A program made the translations under genes and the position numbers. The notes under the pieces were generated by a model, which did not search any database, was not told the origin of the DNA, and saw only the letters and a program-made list of their open reading frames with translations. 64,000 nucleotides of DNA from Undaria pinnatifida (Eukaryota; Sar; Phaeophyceae; Laminariales; Alariaceae): positions 9,481,599 to 9,545,598 of the forward strand of contig JABAKD010000010.1 of the NCBI GenBank assembly GCA_012845835.1, written 5' to 3'. Of this stretch, positions 22,701 through 33,100 are shown piece by piece (within the stretch, counting starts at the first letter, position 1; the number at the start of each line of letters is the position of its first letter).

Positions 22701-25700
22701 CATGTGCTCGAGTAGATGGCGAGAAAAACGAGCGAGAAATGGGTGGGCGAAAGCAGAACCGCTTATTATTCTCTTTCTCCGCAATTTCCGCGGCTGATGC
22801 TGACTATTGTTATTTTCGGTGCTGCTGCTGCTTCTGCCGGTGGTTCTGGGGCTGCTGGTGCTACTTCTGCCGCTGGTACTGTTCCTCCTGCTGATGTTGC
22901 CGTTGCCGCCGCTGCTGCTGTTGCTTCTGCTGCTCGTGCTGGTGCTGCTTCCGCTGCTTCTGGTGGTGGTGGTGGTGGTGGTGGTGGTGGTGGTGGTGGT
23001 GGTGCTAATGCTGCTGCTTCTGCTATTGCGGCTGTTTCTGCTGCTGTGCTCCGACTGCTGCTGCTGCTGTTGCTGCTGCTGTTGCTAATGCTGGTGCTCT
23101 TGAAGGTGGCATGCACGGAATGGCTGAAGGTTCTTCGGTGGATCGACGGACAGAGCGACTGGGAGCAGCCCAGGCACCAGAAGCACGGCCTGCACATGCT
23201 TCAGGAGATGGGCACTGAGCGTGGAAACGAAATCCTCAACAGGTGCATGCACGCTTTTGGCATTTTTCGGACATTTTTGGTCGCGTCTTCTTTCTGCTGG
23301 GTTGTCCGAATTGAACCTTACCCTTACCCCGGCCATGCCACGGTAGAATGGGTACATACCGTTTTTTGTCCCAGGTTCATACGAAAAAGGAACATGATGA
23401 GCTCCATAGCATTTTTTCCCCTTTCCTGAATCATGCCACGGTACGAGTAGAGGGGGTACCTTTTTGCCGCCGCAGGTTTCTACCCCAAAAAAGGGTACAC
23501 GAAGAGGTCTATACCCCACCCACGATTGATGTACTTTGAGAAAAATTGTACGTGCAACCCGATAAACAATCCCATGGGCTATTGATGGGCTACTACTACT
23601 GCTGCTGGATGCAAATAACGACTATTTCAGTCAAACTTTTGCCTCTATCTGTCTGCCCCCCCCGCCCCCCCCCCCCCCCCCCCTTCATCTGCGCCTCCTC
23701 CCGCTTCAGTCCGCATTGGTTGAAGTTTGCCGTCGTCCGCGAGCCAGCCGAGCGTCTCCTGTCGTGCTTCCTCCAGAAGTGCACCCCCTGGAATATGAAG
23801 AATGAGTACGGGTGAGAGAAGAAAACCCGCCGTTTCACTCTGCATGTTTCAGCGAAGGGTGGGGGGTGTACTCACTCCATTCATAGCCGTAGTCGTATTA
23901 CCATAGGCCTTGCATCCCTACAGTGACGGGACGGAGCACGTCGGGTTTTCACCGACCAGGCAAAACATCGCGTGCACCAAGTGCGAAGCGCCGAAAGGGG
24001 GGGGGAGGGACGACAGGACAGGGGGACATGGGAGAGATGGGGAAGGAAGGGCGGGGCGGGGAGGAGAGGGGGGCCGGGGGGAACACCCCGTCCCCTTCAA
24101 AAGGCGCGTTACAAACTACATCTATCCACCCCCCCCCTTGTTATAATAGAGTCAATATACCCCTTCCTTGTGGAAGTATAGAGGAGAGAAGAAATGAATA
24201 GATTGGCAACTATAGCATCAGCCACACAAGCCAGACCAGGCTGCTGAGGGATGGAAGGGTACCATTAGCACCCACTCTTCAATGCAGGGAGTTGGTTGTG
24301 CGACATGCATTCAGCAACATGATGGTACTCGTTCTGCTCTGGCCCTTGTCGTTGTTTTTGGTGTATCCACCTGGTTCTAAAAAGCGCTAAGAAAGGTTGT
24401 CATCTAAACAGGTCCGCCCTCTTCCCGTTCACGCCGGAGTGACTGGGATATATTGACCGCGTCAGCATGTTTGTTTTTTCCCCCGTCCCCTCGCGCTGAT
24501 CGTGTGGCTTGTCCCTCGTCCCCCTGGCGCTATTATTTCCCGTCGTCTCGGCTTGCGCAGGAACTGTCCGTACTTGGAAATATGGCCGGACCTGTTTACC
24601 CCTGCTCAATTCCCGAACGGCGTAGGGTGAGAGCAGTTATTCATGGCGAACATTAAACCCGCTACATGTACGTAGGAGATGGGGGGCTGGACAATGAGGT
24701 CGGGAAGTCATCCCCATTCTCGCCGGCGCGCGACAGGAGCCACCCCGTTTGCCACTAGGATATCCCTTTTGCTTTTTGTTTTGTGTCTTAAAGTCGACAT
24801 TTTTTTTCTCTCGCGAAGGGAGGTTTTGATGTATCTATATCCCCTGTTTCGTCTCGAAGATGCATGGTCAACGGTAAACTTACCAAATTACAAATAAGTA
24901 CCCCTCCGCCCCCGCCCCCGCCCCCGCCCCCTGACCCCACCCCGCCCCACCACCACTCGGACCTTGTGTTTATTTTTGTTTTTTGTTTTTGTGCTTTCTG
25001 TGCTTTGCGTTTTTTTTTCTTCTGTGCTTTGTATTTTGTGTTGTATATGTGTTATGTGTTTCTGTGTGGAATGTGTCCTGTTCTGTGTGTCCCGTTTACT
25101 ATGTCCCGCCTTCTCTGGCCGGCCTCCGACGCAGGCGGCCGAGAGACGAGACGCACGCGTTGATAACGGAAGCGTTCGGTGACAGAGGCAAGAAGGAAAT
25201 GTTCCACGGCTTCGTGATGTCGATCACGAGGAGAGTGAAGATTGACCCCTGTCAGCAGAACGGGTGAGAGGACGGTAGTGAGCGATGTCGGCGCCTACCA
25301 TGTACGGGTAGTGAGTTCCAAGGTGCCTGCCCGCCCGGTTAAGCCATCGCTCGGTGCATGAACTCTCGGCGAGCCCCAGCCTTTTCCAGGACTGGCGGAC
25401 GTTTCCCTCCCGTCATCTCATCCACCCCGCCCTCCCTCCCTCTACAACTCCCTTCCCCTTCCCCTCCTACCCTGTCTTCAGCCACTGGTCACCTCAGTAT
25501 TGCCACTGCTCGCTAGATGTTACGGCTCCGGTGTTCCAGGTCGTGGGGTGGGACAATATGACCGAGGCTGTTGCGGCGGCCATAGTTCCGTCGGCGTCCT
25601 CTCCGCAGCGGGGGTCGGAGATCGCAGAATTTCTCAACAGCCGAATGAGGGAAAACCACGAGAGGAAAGGCAAGAAGACCGGGGCGGGACGCTCCGTGCT

Positions 25701-26633
25701 TGAGGTGGGTTTACGGAAGCTTTGAAGAGGATGGGGTGGGATGGGGGCTGGGGTGGGGGTGAGCAGGATTGGGAGGGGGCGGGGGGCGGGTTGACTCGTT
25801 GTTGTTGCTGTGGTTATTGTGGTTGTTGTAGGTGAAGTTGGTGTTGGTGTTGGTGTTGGTGCTGGTGTTGGCACCAGTTGGTGTTGGTGTTGGTGTTGAT
25901 GTTGTAGAGTCATCGTTGTCGTTGTCGCTGGCTTGGCATTGTTGGCAGTGGCAGTCACCGTGGCAGTGGCAATGGCGTGTTGGCACGAAAAAGCGTTGAG
26001 AGCTTGGTACTTTCGTTTCGCTTTCGCTCGATGTCGACGTCGCGCCTTGCGTCCCTTTACCCGCCCTTTCGAAAACAATCTCGCCCCGGGCAGCAAGCGG
26101 CAGCGCTCAGTGTTTAGTCTCTTGAGTGTTTTGCTCGTTCCTCGATCAAAGAAACTTAGTGTTTAGACAAGTCTCTTATGTATCGAGGTTTCGCAGGAGC
26201 TGCTGGAGAAGTGAGCGCACTTGATACAGATCATAACTTCATCGATTTCATTCAATCTCTTTCCGGTCGGAGTTGTTCTTTGGAGGGGGATTAGGGGGTT
26301 ATCACGTTAGAGTTGCACCCGTCCCCGCCTCGTGTAGATCCGGTCAGAATTTCCAACGGCAATAGCATTATTGGCCCTTCATTACGGATTTTTCGCAATT
26401 CTCGATGTCTTTTTTTTTTTGCTTCCTGCATTTTTTTCAACGCCAGGCGCAGGTTTTTGGTTTCTTCCCGCTGTTATTCGTTGTTGTCGATGACGTTTTC
26501 CGTTTGTCCGTCCCTCGTTCTTGTTTTTTCGTCTGGGTGGCTCCCGACGCAGTCTTACACCGAAGCATCGCTCCAAGCTGTCCACGAGGCTTACCGCCAA
26601 GACTACGAACTCTTCTCGGTCTACTGGGAATAG
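18353..26633 (+). CDS. Carbohydrate sulfotransferase (Sulfotransfer_2 type), six exons
   Basis: Predicted Golgi-lumen enzyme moving sulfate from PAPS to a carbohydrate, plausibly a sulfated wall polysaccharide. Exons 18353-18583, 23106-23242, 23710-23811, 25135-25263, 25482-25704 and 26553-26633 (stop TAG) join in phase at GT-AG sites to give 300 aa. Seen: the 5'-phosphosulfate loop PIQKVACTEW (about 74-83) is split exactly between exons 1 and 2; the 3'-phosphate motif VVREPAERLLSCF lies at 131-143; an HWSPQYCHC segment at 201-209 matches the HW..Q..C part of the HNK-1/chondroitin 4-sulfotransferase family; the C-terminus has the family-like DYELF. No membrane anchor is seen, so the ATG at 18353 may be internal and a 5' exon missing; an in-frame AG before codon 6 could be a splice acceptor. 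Family assignment is strong; the substrate is inference. Confidence 0.85.
18778..19130. repeat. Pair of ~80-bp direct repeats
   Basis: TTTGGGTAGGCAATTGGTT with flanking CTTACCAGT and ACTAATAC, at 18785-18845 and 19063-19125, in sulfotransferase intron 1. Confidence 0.5.
20214..20277. repeat. Partial copy of the 12.0-kb MITE family
   Basis: Matches the right end of the insert at 12222-12288: AGGAGCCCCGTCGTTCAG, a divergent middle, then TCGTAGCACACGTC. The left end was not identified. Confidence 0.45.
20465..20815 (+). repeat. ~63-bp tandem repeat, five to six units
   Basis: Unit: GAATGTTTTGTCACACTTGA, CTGCGCGAGAAGGCACTTGG, CGATCGTCGGGAGTGGC. Units differ by a few bases and small deletions. 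The repeated peptides in all frames are by-products. Confidence 0.75.
21040..21405 (+). repeat. Two ~185-bp tandem units
   Basis: GATGGAAGGGATT(T/A)GTACCGC, GGCAGGTTCGAACACGTACG, AGTACTGCTGCGCTACACAT, in two consecutive copies. Confidence 0.7.
21411..22060 (+). repeat. Two ~335-bp tandem units with conserved reverse frame
   Basis: Units start TTTGAATTTTATGGTTTTGT at 21418 and 21753, about 93% identical. Shorter pieces (GGCAGGGCAGCCGAAC) continue to 22170. On - both units keep an open frame of about 90 codons (CGKKIPPKKP; CMRWN(I/V)CASAVRS). Confidence 0.7.
22325..22655 (+). repeat. Two ~177-bp tandem units
   Basis: GTTGTAGTTCGAAGT, AGATCCTTCTGCGATT, AACTCTGCCCTATGAGTCGC and variants repeat once. 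Confidence 0.65.
22815..23095 (+). repeat. GCT/GGT microsatellite ending at a splice acceptor
   Basis: Imperfect (GCT)n with a pure (GGT)n core of about 16 units (22962-23010). Ends ten bases before the acceptor of sulfotransferase exon 2. The long Ala/Gly or Leu frames across it are repeat artefacts. Confidence 0.8.
23655..23683 (+). repeat. C tract before exon 3
   Basis: Eight C, a G, then 19 C (23665-23683), forming the pyrimidine tract of the acceptor at 23709. Confidence 0.8.
23862..23998 (+). repeat. Dispersed 140-bp repeat
   Basis: Second copy of 3236-3380 (GGACGGAGCACGTCGGGTTT, ACCGACCAGGC), inside a sulfotransferase intron. Confidence 0.55.
24000..25134 (+). other. Intron 3 of the sulfotransferase, no gene seen
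   Basis: G-rich purine tract 23995-24085, (CCGCCC)n at 24905-24935 and a T-rich acceptor tract before 25134. No coding exon was found. Confidence 0.5.
25795..25975 (+). repeat. GTT/GGTGTT microsatellite
   Basis: GTTGTTG and GGTGTTGGTGTT repeats within the last sulfotransferase intron; a (GGT/GTC)n tract recurs at 26725-26800 after the gene. Confidence 0.65.
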
Positions 26634-27879
26634 CAGAGTGGGCAAGCAACATTGGAAGGCTTGCGTGGCCCCGTTTGCCGACATGTTGCCGTGCGATGTC
26701 TGTGAAGGCTTTTTATTTTGTTGTTGGGGGGGGTGGTGGTCGGCGTCGTGGTCGGCGTGGTGGTGGTGGTGGTGATGGTGGTGGTGGTTTTGGCGGTGGC
26801 ATTGTCGTGTACTGACTGCGAAATATGGGCGGAAGTTGAACACCTTTACAGCAGCAGTGTGTTGAGTAGATTTTTCCGTGTTCAAAGTGTGAGTGTTTCG
26901 AGCTGAAGCACGGAGAAAAAAGCGCGGTGGTATGCAGCGGCCGGCGGGCCGGCCCGTTCCGTTCCGTACATGTGTTTTTTAGCTGTTGTTTGTTTGTGCG
27001 TTTTGTTGTGTTTTTGAAGCTTAATTGAAGGTTTCGTGTCGTTTCGGTAGGTTCCGAGTTCAATCAAGGATAACTGCCGCACACCAAGTGCGGCATAAAA
27101 TGTAAGAGGGTGTTTATCTTCCTCCTCGCGTTGTGTGTTGATATTATCCGTTGTTGCGCATAAGTTTATTACCAAAGTTTGTTGTTTCGTTGACGTGCTT
27201 CACGTATTATTTTACTAGGTATACCTTAGAAAATTAATTCGAACGAAAGGTTCGATCGAGTTAGAATAAATACAGCTTCGCCGTGATGGCGGAGCAGCGT
27301 TAGCTGATGCGGCGCGGCCGTGTGTTGGGATAATGGTGGAATACCTCTCTGTTGTCGGACCACTTTGGGCGAGCGTGTGTTGTGTGTTCAAGGTGATGCC
27401 TGCCCATGCGATTACGACGCGGTCGGCTCCCGCACGGACGTGTGGAGCGTACCTATCCCTACTGCTCATGCTGCTGCGTGCTGCCATACTACTACAATGG
27501 CTACGGTGTCATAGTATGATGATTAATATTAGTTGTATTATACTTCAATTTCACAGCCGAGGTCAGGCCACTCTCGCGCGAGGGGCTCTGTTAGTCGCTC
27601 AAAAACTTGTACCCTGGATTTTTGTTGGAGCAGCGTAGTAAACGCTTCCATGGTGTTTCTGTATTGATAGTGAATATCTCGAAACTGAAAAGGACAAATT
27701 CTTAGGCTAGCTACTCGCGGAAACCCTAGCAGTCACCTCCCTACCGTAAAAGCTCTAGGACTGCGTCTTGCTTCCTCCTATAGCCCGTAAGTAGAGGGTC
27801 ATAGGGGTTTGATACCGTTCTCTTCTTTTTTGTATTTTTTTTCTTGTGTCGGTCAGATTCTGGCCTAAGTTTGGGTGGT
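26634..27879. other. Gene-poor stretch after the sulfotransferase stop
   Basis: Probably 3' UTR at first, including a GGT-rich tract to 26800. Short frames only, none convincing. Confidence 0.4.
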
Positions 27880-28790
27880 TGACAACGTCGTTTGATTCTT
27901 TTGGTTGAAGACGTTGGCTGGTGGAAGGTTGAAGACGTGGACCAGTTGGACCCGTGCTGGAACAGAGGTGGCCGTGCTGTTTGGCCTTTTTTTTGTTCTG
28001 AATAACGAGGGTCCTTAACCCGAAATCGTCGGAATGAACGTCATTCTTATTTTCGTCATAATTTTTTTTGTCCACCTAGGACGTGGGTTTTGTCCATCGG
28101 GTTGCGTTTTCAGCATACTCAAATTAAGTGTTTTGGGTGAGGCGTAGAGCTCCTCAACAGGTTAGGAGGTTCAATAAAAGAGAATGGTGCACTGCGCCTC
28201 CTCCGTAGCACTAGTCACTGGTTGAACACACAGACTGATGTAAGACAGTACGCCTTTAGGCCCACTGCGCCCATTTTTGTTTTTTTGGGAGACAATATTT
28301 AGTGTATGGGTTGATTTTTGCGGCGGTAAGAGGGTTCAGGTGTTGGATGCTGGGTAACGGAAGACCCTGCTGAATGACGACGTTGGTTGGCTTAAGACGT
28401 TCATTGGTTGACGTTCATTGGTGGAATGCTTTCAATAATGGAAGGCGTCGGTCGATCTTTAGGACGTTAGTTGGGTGAAGATGTATTTTGGACGATTTGG
28501 TTTGGTTGGTGAGAGACATGGACTGGTTACAGGCGTTGACTGATTGGATGCATTGATTGTGTTGGTTGGGAGGCATGGCTGCTGGGTGGCTGGAGACCCT
28601 GTTCATTGACAGCGTTTTCGCTGGTTGTAGACTTTGACTGGTCGATTGGTTGAAGACTTGGCTTTAATGAAGACGTCCCCGTTGGCTGAAGACGTTGATT
28701 TGAAGAATACTTTGAACGATGGAAGTCGTTGGTGGGTTGAAGACATTGGTTGGTTGAAGACGATGATTATTTTTTTCTTCAACAAGCGTT
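27880..28790. repeat. GTTGAAGAC word array
   Basis: About 0.9 kb in which GGTTGAAGACGTTGG-like words recur at 15-60 bp spacing (e.g. 27898, 28383, 28683, 28733, 28753). It lies in the interval between the two convergent genes. Confidence 0.65.
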
Positions 28791-30125
28791 CTGATCGGGG
28801 GTTTTTAATACCGCGATTCGGCATGCTCGCGAGGTTGACGAGTCGACGACCAGCAGGCAACGGCATGTCGGCTTAGCCTTGCGGTAGCGAGACGTGCGCG
28901 ATGTACGGTATAGGGCTGGCGTGCTCGTGCTGCAACTCGTGCTACAACCCGCGCTAGAATCGCGCATGTTCAAGGCACGCACGGTGTGGTACCTCATGAG
29001 CGGTGGCACGAGGGGAGGCTGAACCTTCGCCTTCGTGCGTGAAATTTGTGATATTCTGCGGTCATTTTTACAAGGATATTCTACAACAATGTTAATTTGT
29101 TTTGGGGGTTTTATATGTTTATCACGCAATCGGGTAAGGAAGCTCTTCGCGTCGCTTGAATTTCCACGTCGCTGGGGGTTCTCCGGGCTGGGGATTTTCT
29201 ACGCCGCGCTTGCAGCTGCTGTTTGTTGATGTGTCTTGTGTCGCTTGCTCCGTGCCTCGCCCGACCACAGGAACCGCTGCAACGGTCTTCTTTTGCTTTG
29301 CGCACACTCTTTTTGTAGTTTTGTAGTGGCGGTGGTGTTATCTCGAGGCATGCCAATTGGGACGGGACCCGTGTTGTGCTACTGTGTACACCGAACTAGC
29401 ATTTTGTTACTTGTGTGCTGCCGTTGTTGGTTGCCGCGATACATTGATCCCGCCCCCATGTTGGTGCACGCAAAGCCCCCCCCCCGTAAAACTAGCAAAA
29501 AAACATCTGGAAACCCTTCATTTTGAATCAATTTACGGCCAACCGCACCCACGTTATGGCGGGATAATACCATATTCGAATATTCAGAATCGGGCCGTTC
29601 CTGCGGCAGCGAAAAGGTTGGCGAGGAAGAAATAAACTCACAGCTGACGTGTCTAAAATTGTGTTATTAAACAGAAACAACGGGCTGCACCAGTGCGAGA
29701 AAACACGAAAACGGCTCTGGTATGCTGCTACTGCTGCTGCTGCGTTCGGGATCGACGGCACTTTTGTTCATGTCTCGAGTGAGTGCCGGGACGTCTATAT
29801 GCCGGTGAAACGGTGAGAGCGTACAACCGCTGCAAGCGCTATGAACCTGGAGTGCACAATAGTAGGAACTCAGCTAACGTTTGGGCCGGGTGCCTTCGCC
29901 GGGTATCGAGGGGGAAGCTACGGCTTTGCGCACCCGATGGAAAGCCGATGAGATCAACGATGACAGTCTGCGTTGCGTGAACGGCTCCTCTTACGCCGTC
30001 GCCGTCGCCCTGGTAATAGCTATACCCGCCCACCTGTATATACGTCCGGCGTACCGTAGAATTATCTGGCCTTATATTATAGATAAACTATCCGCGGGTC
30101 TACTCTATATTGCCCACCCACCGCC
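28791..30125. other. Gene-poor stretch after the FKBP-fusion stop
   Basis: Contains only short frames on both strands, e.g. a 93-codon + frame ending at 29635; no domain recognised. Confidence 0.35.
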
Positions 30126-33100
30126 TTATTTCCTTGACAAATTATCCGCGGGCCTACCATCATCCCACCCACCACCGCCGCCACCGCCACCGCCATCGCC
30201 TCTACCGCTGTTGTTGGACCCCATGTCCCCAACGGGAGCAAGTAGGCGTGGCGCGTACGGCTCCTCCGTGTAGGGCTCTGATAGCACCTGTACCAGGGGT
30301 TTCCGCCACCTTGGGCGGGGCCGGAATTCCAACAAATTGATGTCAAACGAGAGGGCTGAGTCTGGCGGGATGGTGGGCGGGTGCCCCTTGTACCCGTACC
30401 CGTACAGCGCCGTAATAGTAACCCTTGCCCGCTCCCCGAACAGCATGGTCCTGATGACGCGGTCGATTCCTTTCACGACCTGCCCCCCGCCGACGACGAA
30501 CTCAAGGGGTCGCCGCCGATTTTTCCGCGAACTTTCTACTACGATGCCGTCGGTACCGCGACTACCTTTGCGGCCGCTGCCGCCACCGATTCTGGTGCTG
30601 CTGCCGTTGCCCCCCTGAAGAGCGCAAGTGTAGTGAATGCGGGCAATATCACCAACCACGGGCCGTCCTCGCTCCTCGTCCCCTTCGAAGATGATCTTGT
30701 CTCGTGTGTGATTAATACGACGTGTCCAAAACATGCGGGGCGAGGAGGACAGAGCACGTACATCATAGTGCAGCATGGGGGGGGGGGCATACTCGTTTGG
30801 TTTGTTGTTTGTCTTAGCTTTTTGATCGTTGAACTGGCATCCCTTTCGAGACGGGGCGCACTGCCCTCGGGGGCGGGGGGCAGAAAGACAGTTATGTTGC
30901 TTACCAAGTAGCTCATTATGCGCCGGTTGTCCGTGGAAGGGGTCCCGACGATTCACCTCGAAGAGATGAGTGGCTCTACAGCAGTACGATGCGTTTGTGT
31001 GCACTGCAACACCGTGCACTGGTCACTTACAGGGTACACAAGAAACACGTGGAGTGAAATTGCTTCAACGGATAACCGTGAACGAGGAGGGGCGGAGCGT
31101 GTCTTCGTTGCCATCAATTATTCTCTGAGCGTTGAAAAGCCGTTATCGTTGTTTGGTTATTTTTGCCATCATATTTCATGTTTTCAATCAAGATAACGCG
31201 AGGTGTATCTTGGTGGGTACTGGGAAATTGGCTGGAGCCAACCCAGGAAGCAGCCTGGAGGAGGGGGGGGTATGGCGGGTAGTTTGCAGGTCCTTACCTC
31301 TTTGCTGATGTGTTCTTTGTCGCGCTGCAGTTCGTCCACTTCTTCCTGGTCGAGGATGTCCTGGCCGGCGCTGGCGTTTTGATCTTCTTCCTCTTCGTAG
31401 TCGGACTGAGCGAGCACAAACGAGCGATGACCATACCATAATACAAGATGGAGCAGGGCGGGGTTGGTGATCCCCATCAGGCATAGTTCCGCGTCCATGC
31501 TGGTCGCTGCGCAAAAAGCACACGGTGCGCTCGGCTTGCAATCTAGGTGCGGCGAAACCGACCTGCCTGGTACGTTACTCGTAGAGTCTGGCAGAGTCTA
31601 AATATTATCTATGAGACGTCAAATGGTATTGAGCCTCATTGCTTTGATCTGCGCGCCCAGGGCGTGCTCGGTTTGCACGCGCCACCGTTCACTTACCCCC
31701 CTCGTTCCCTCCCCTTAACAACGTCCTTAGTTTTTTTTGTATCTCACGTCTTCATCGTCGTACGGGTCGTCTTCGTCGAGGAGATCCGAGGGCGTGTCGG
31801 ACGCGCTCGAGGCGTCTGACGCGTCACCAGTTTCCTCCCCGCCGTTGGCCTGTCGCCAGCGAAAATATCCCGGGGCAGCGTGGACGGAAGAGGGCTTATA
31901 AGAACGAGAAGCGTCGGCAAAATACCGGACCAGATCAAATCGGAGCGTCGTACATGTTTTCAGCCAAGTACCTGAACTTCTCCTTCTCTCTCCTCTCCTG
32001 CCACGCTATACTTACGCGAATTCCGTGTGACTTGCAAGAGACTTCCGCGTGGCGGACTTCTGCTTACTCCCTTCAGTTTGCACACACACGCACCTGCTTG
32101 CGCTCGAAGCGCACCCGGTACTCCTGCATGGCGACGTCGAGGCGGCGGACTATCAGTGGACTGGTGATCCCCAGGTGCCCCCAGTCTTCGTTCATGAGGT
32201 GAAGCAGCAGCAACCCGTCGACCTGCACCAAATACCGTTTCGTCAGCGCAGTTCAGGAGAATGGGTAATTCGAAAAACAGTCGTGTGCGTGTTGCGGCGA
32301 TGTCGTACTTGAAGCGCAGCGAGTAGGCGCATTGTTATGGGTAGTAGCTTGACGCAGAGGGATGTACGCTCTGCTTTGTTGGCGATCCAAAGCGTGATGT
32401 CTTTTTTAAAGCACGGCAAGACCCATATCCCCCGCAAGAGGCGTAGCATGGTTCAGAGTTCCGTGCACATGGGGCACTGAGATTAGTAGGCTGACGCAAG
32501 GTAGGGGCTACTGCTGTAGCAACGCGCTGCGCCGAACGGCATGGTGCCGATAAACAACGGACTACGTAGTGGATGTGGCAGCGCACCAAAGAGAGCATGA
32601 GAAGTCGCACGTAACATTGGCAACGTCCAACATCGGCTGTTTCTTTTCTGGTGAAAACACGGTAATCACTACCATGGCTGTCGTCGTAAATTACCTGGTG
32701 CTCCTTGATGCTCTCGTCGTACTGCGTGTAGCCCACGGCATGGAACCACTCCACCACAGCGCCAACATCCCACTCGTCCATGTGCCTGCTTCGCCCTTTT
32801 GCCTGCCCCAAAGGACGTGACACGGACCGAGCGCGCGAATCAAGGCGGGAGGAGTGCATCGGGGGAACGAACATTCGTTAACCCCTTGGAGACCCCATGT
32901 CTAGCGTCTAGGAAGGGTGTGCCGTAGTACGGGTATCGGTGTACTGGTATCGGTGAGCTGCACGTGTGTCTTACAGCTCCCTGCACGGCGCACACATATC
33001 TTACCCGAGCAGCTCGGATTTCTTCGTGTGGCCGATGCGATAATCAAGCAAGTTTTTCGACGAACAAAATGCATCTAAAGTCCCGAAAAGAGCTATTACA

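Noticed and set aside
22716-23105. Long Ala/Gly-rich frame joined to the sulfotransferase loop
   Set aside because: It is microsatellite sequence, and the exon at 18353-18583 supplies the conserved residues before VACTEW in the right phase.
24864-25134. Cys/Phe-rich frames before sulfotransferase exon 4
   Set aside because: T-rich and CCGCCC-rich acceptor tract of an intron; composition is not protein-like.
30835-31019. Reverse reading ATHLFEVNRRDPFHGQPAHNELL with a GTAAGC donor as an extra exon of the fusion gene
   Set aside because: It needs phase 2 on entry, whereas the preceding exon ends in phase 0. It could be a 5' exon of an independent FKBP gene, but I could not support that.
31299-31498. 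A reverse-strand reading MDAELCLMGITNPALLHL that looks like the end of a second SAM domain
   Set aside because: As an exon bounded by nearby splice sites it is 62 nt and breaks the phase, and the intron left would be about 45 nt. The acceptor at 31405 fits better.
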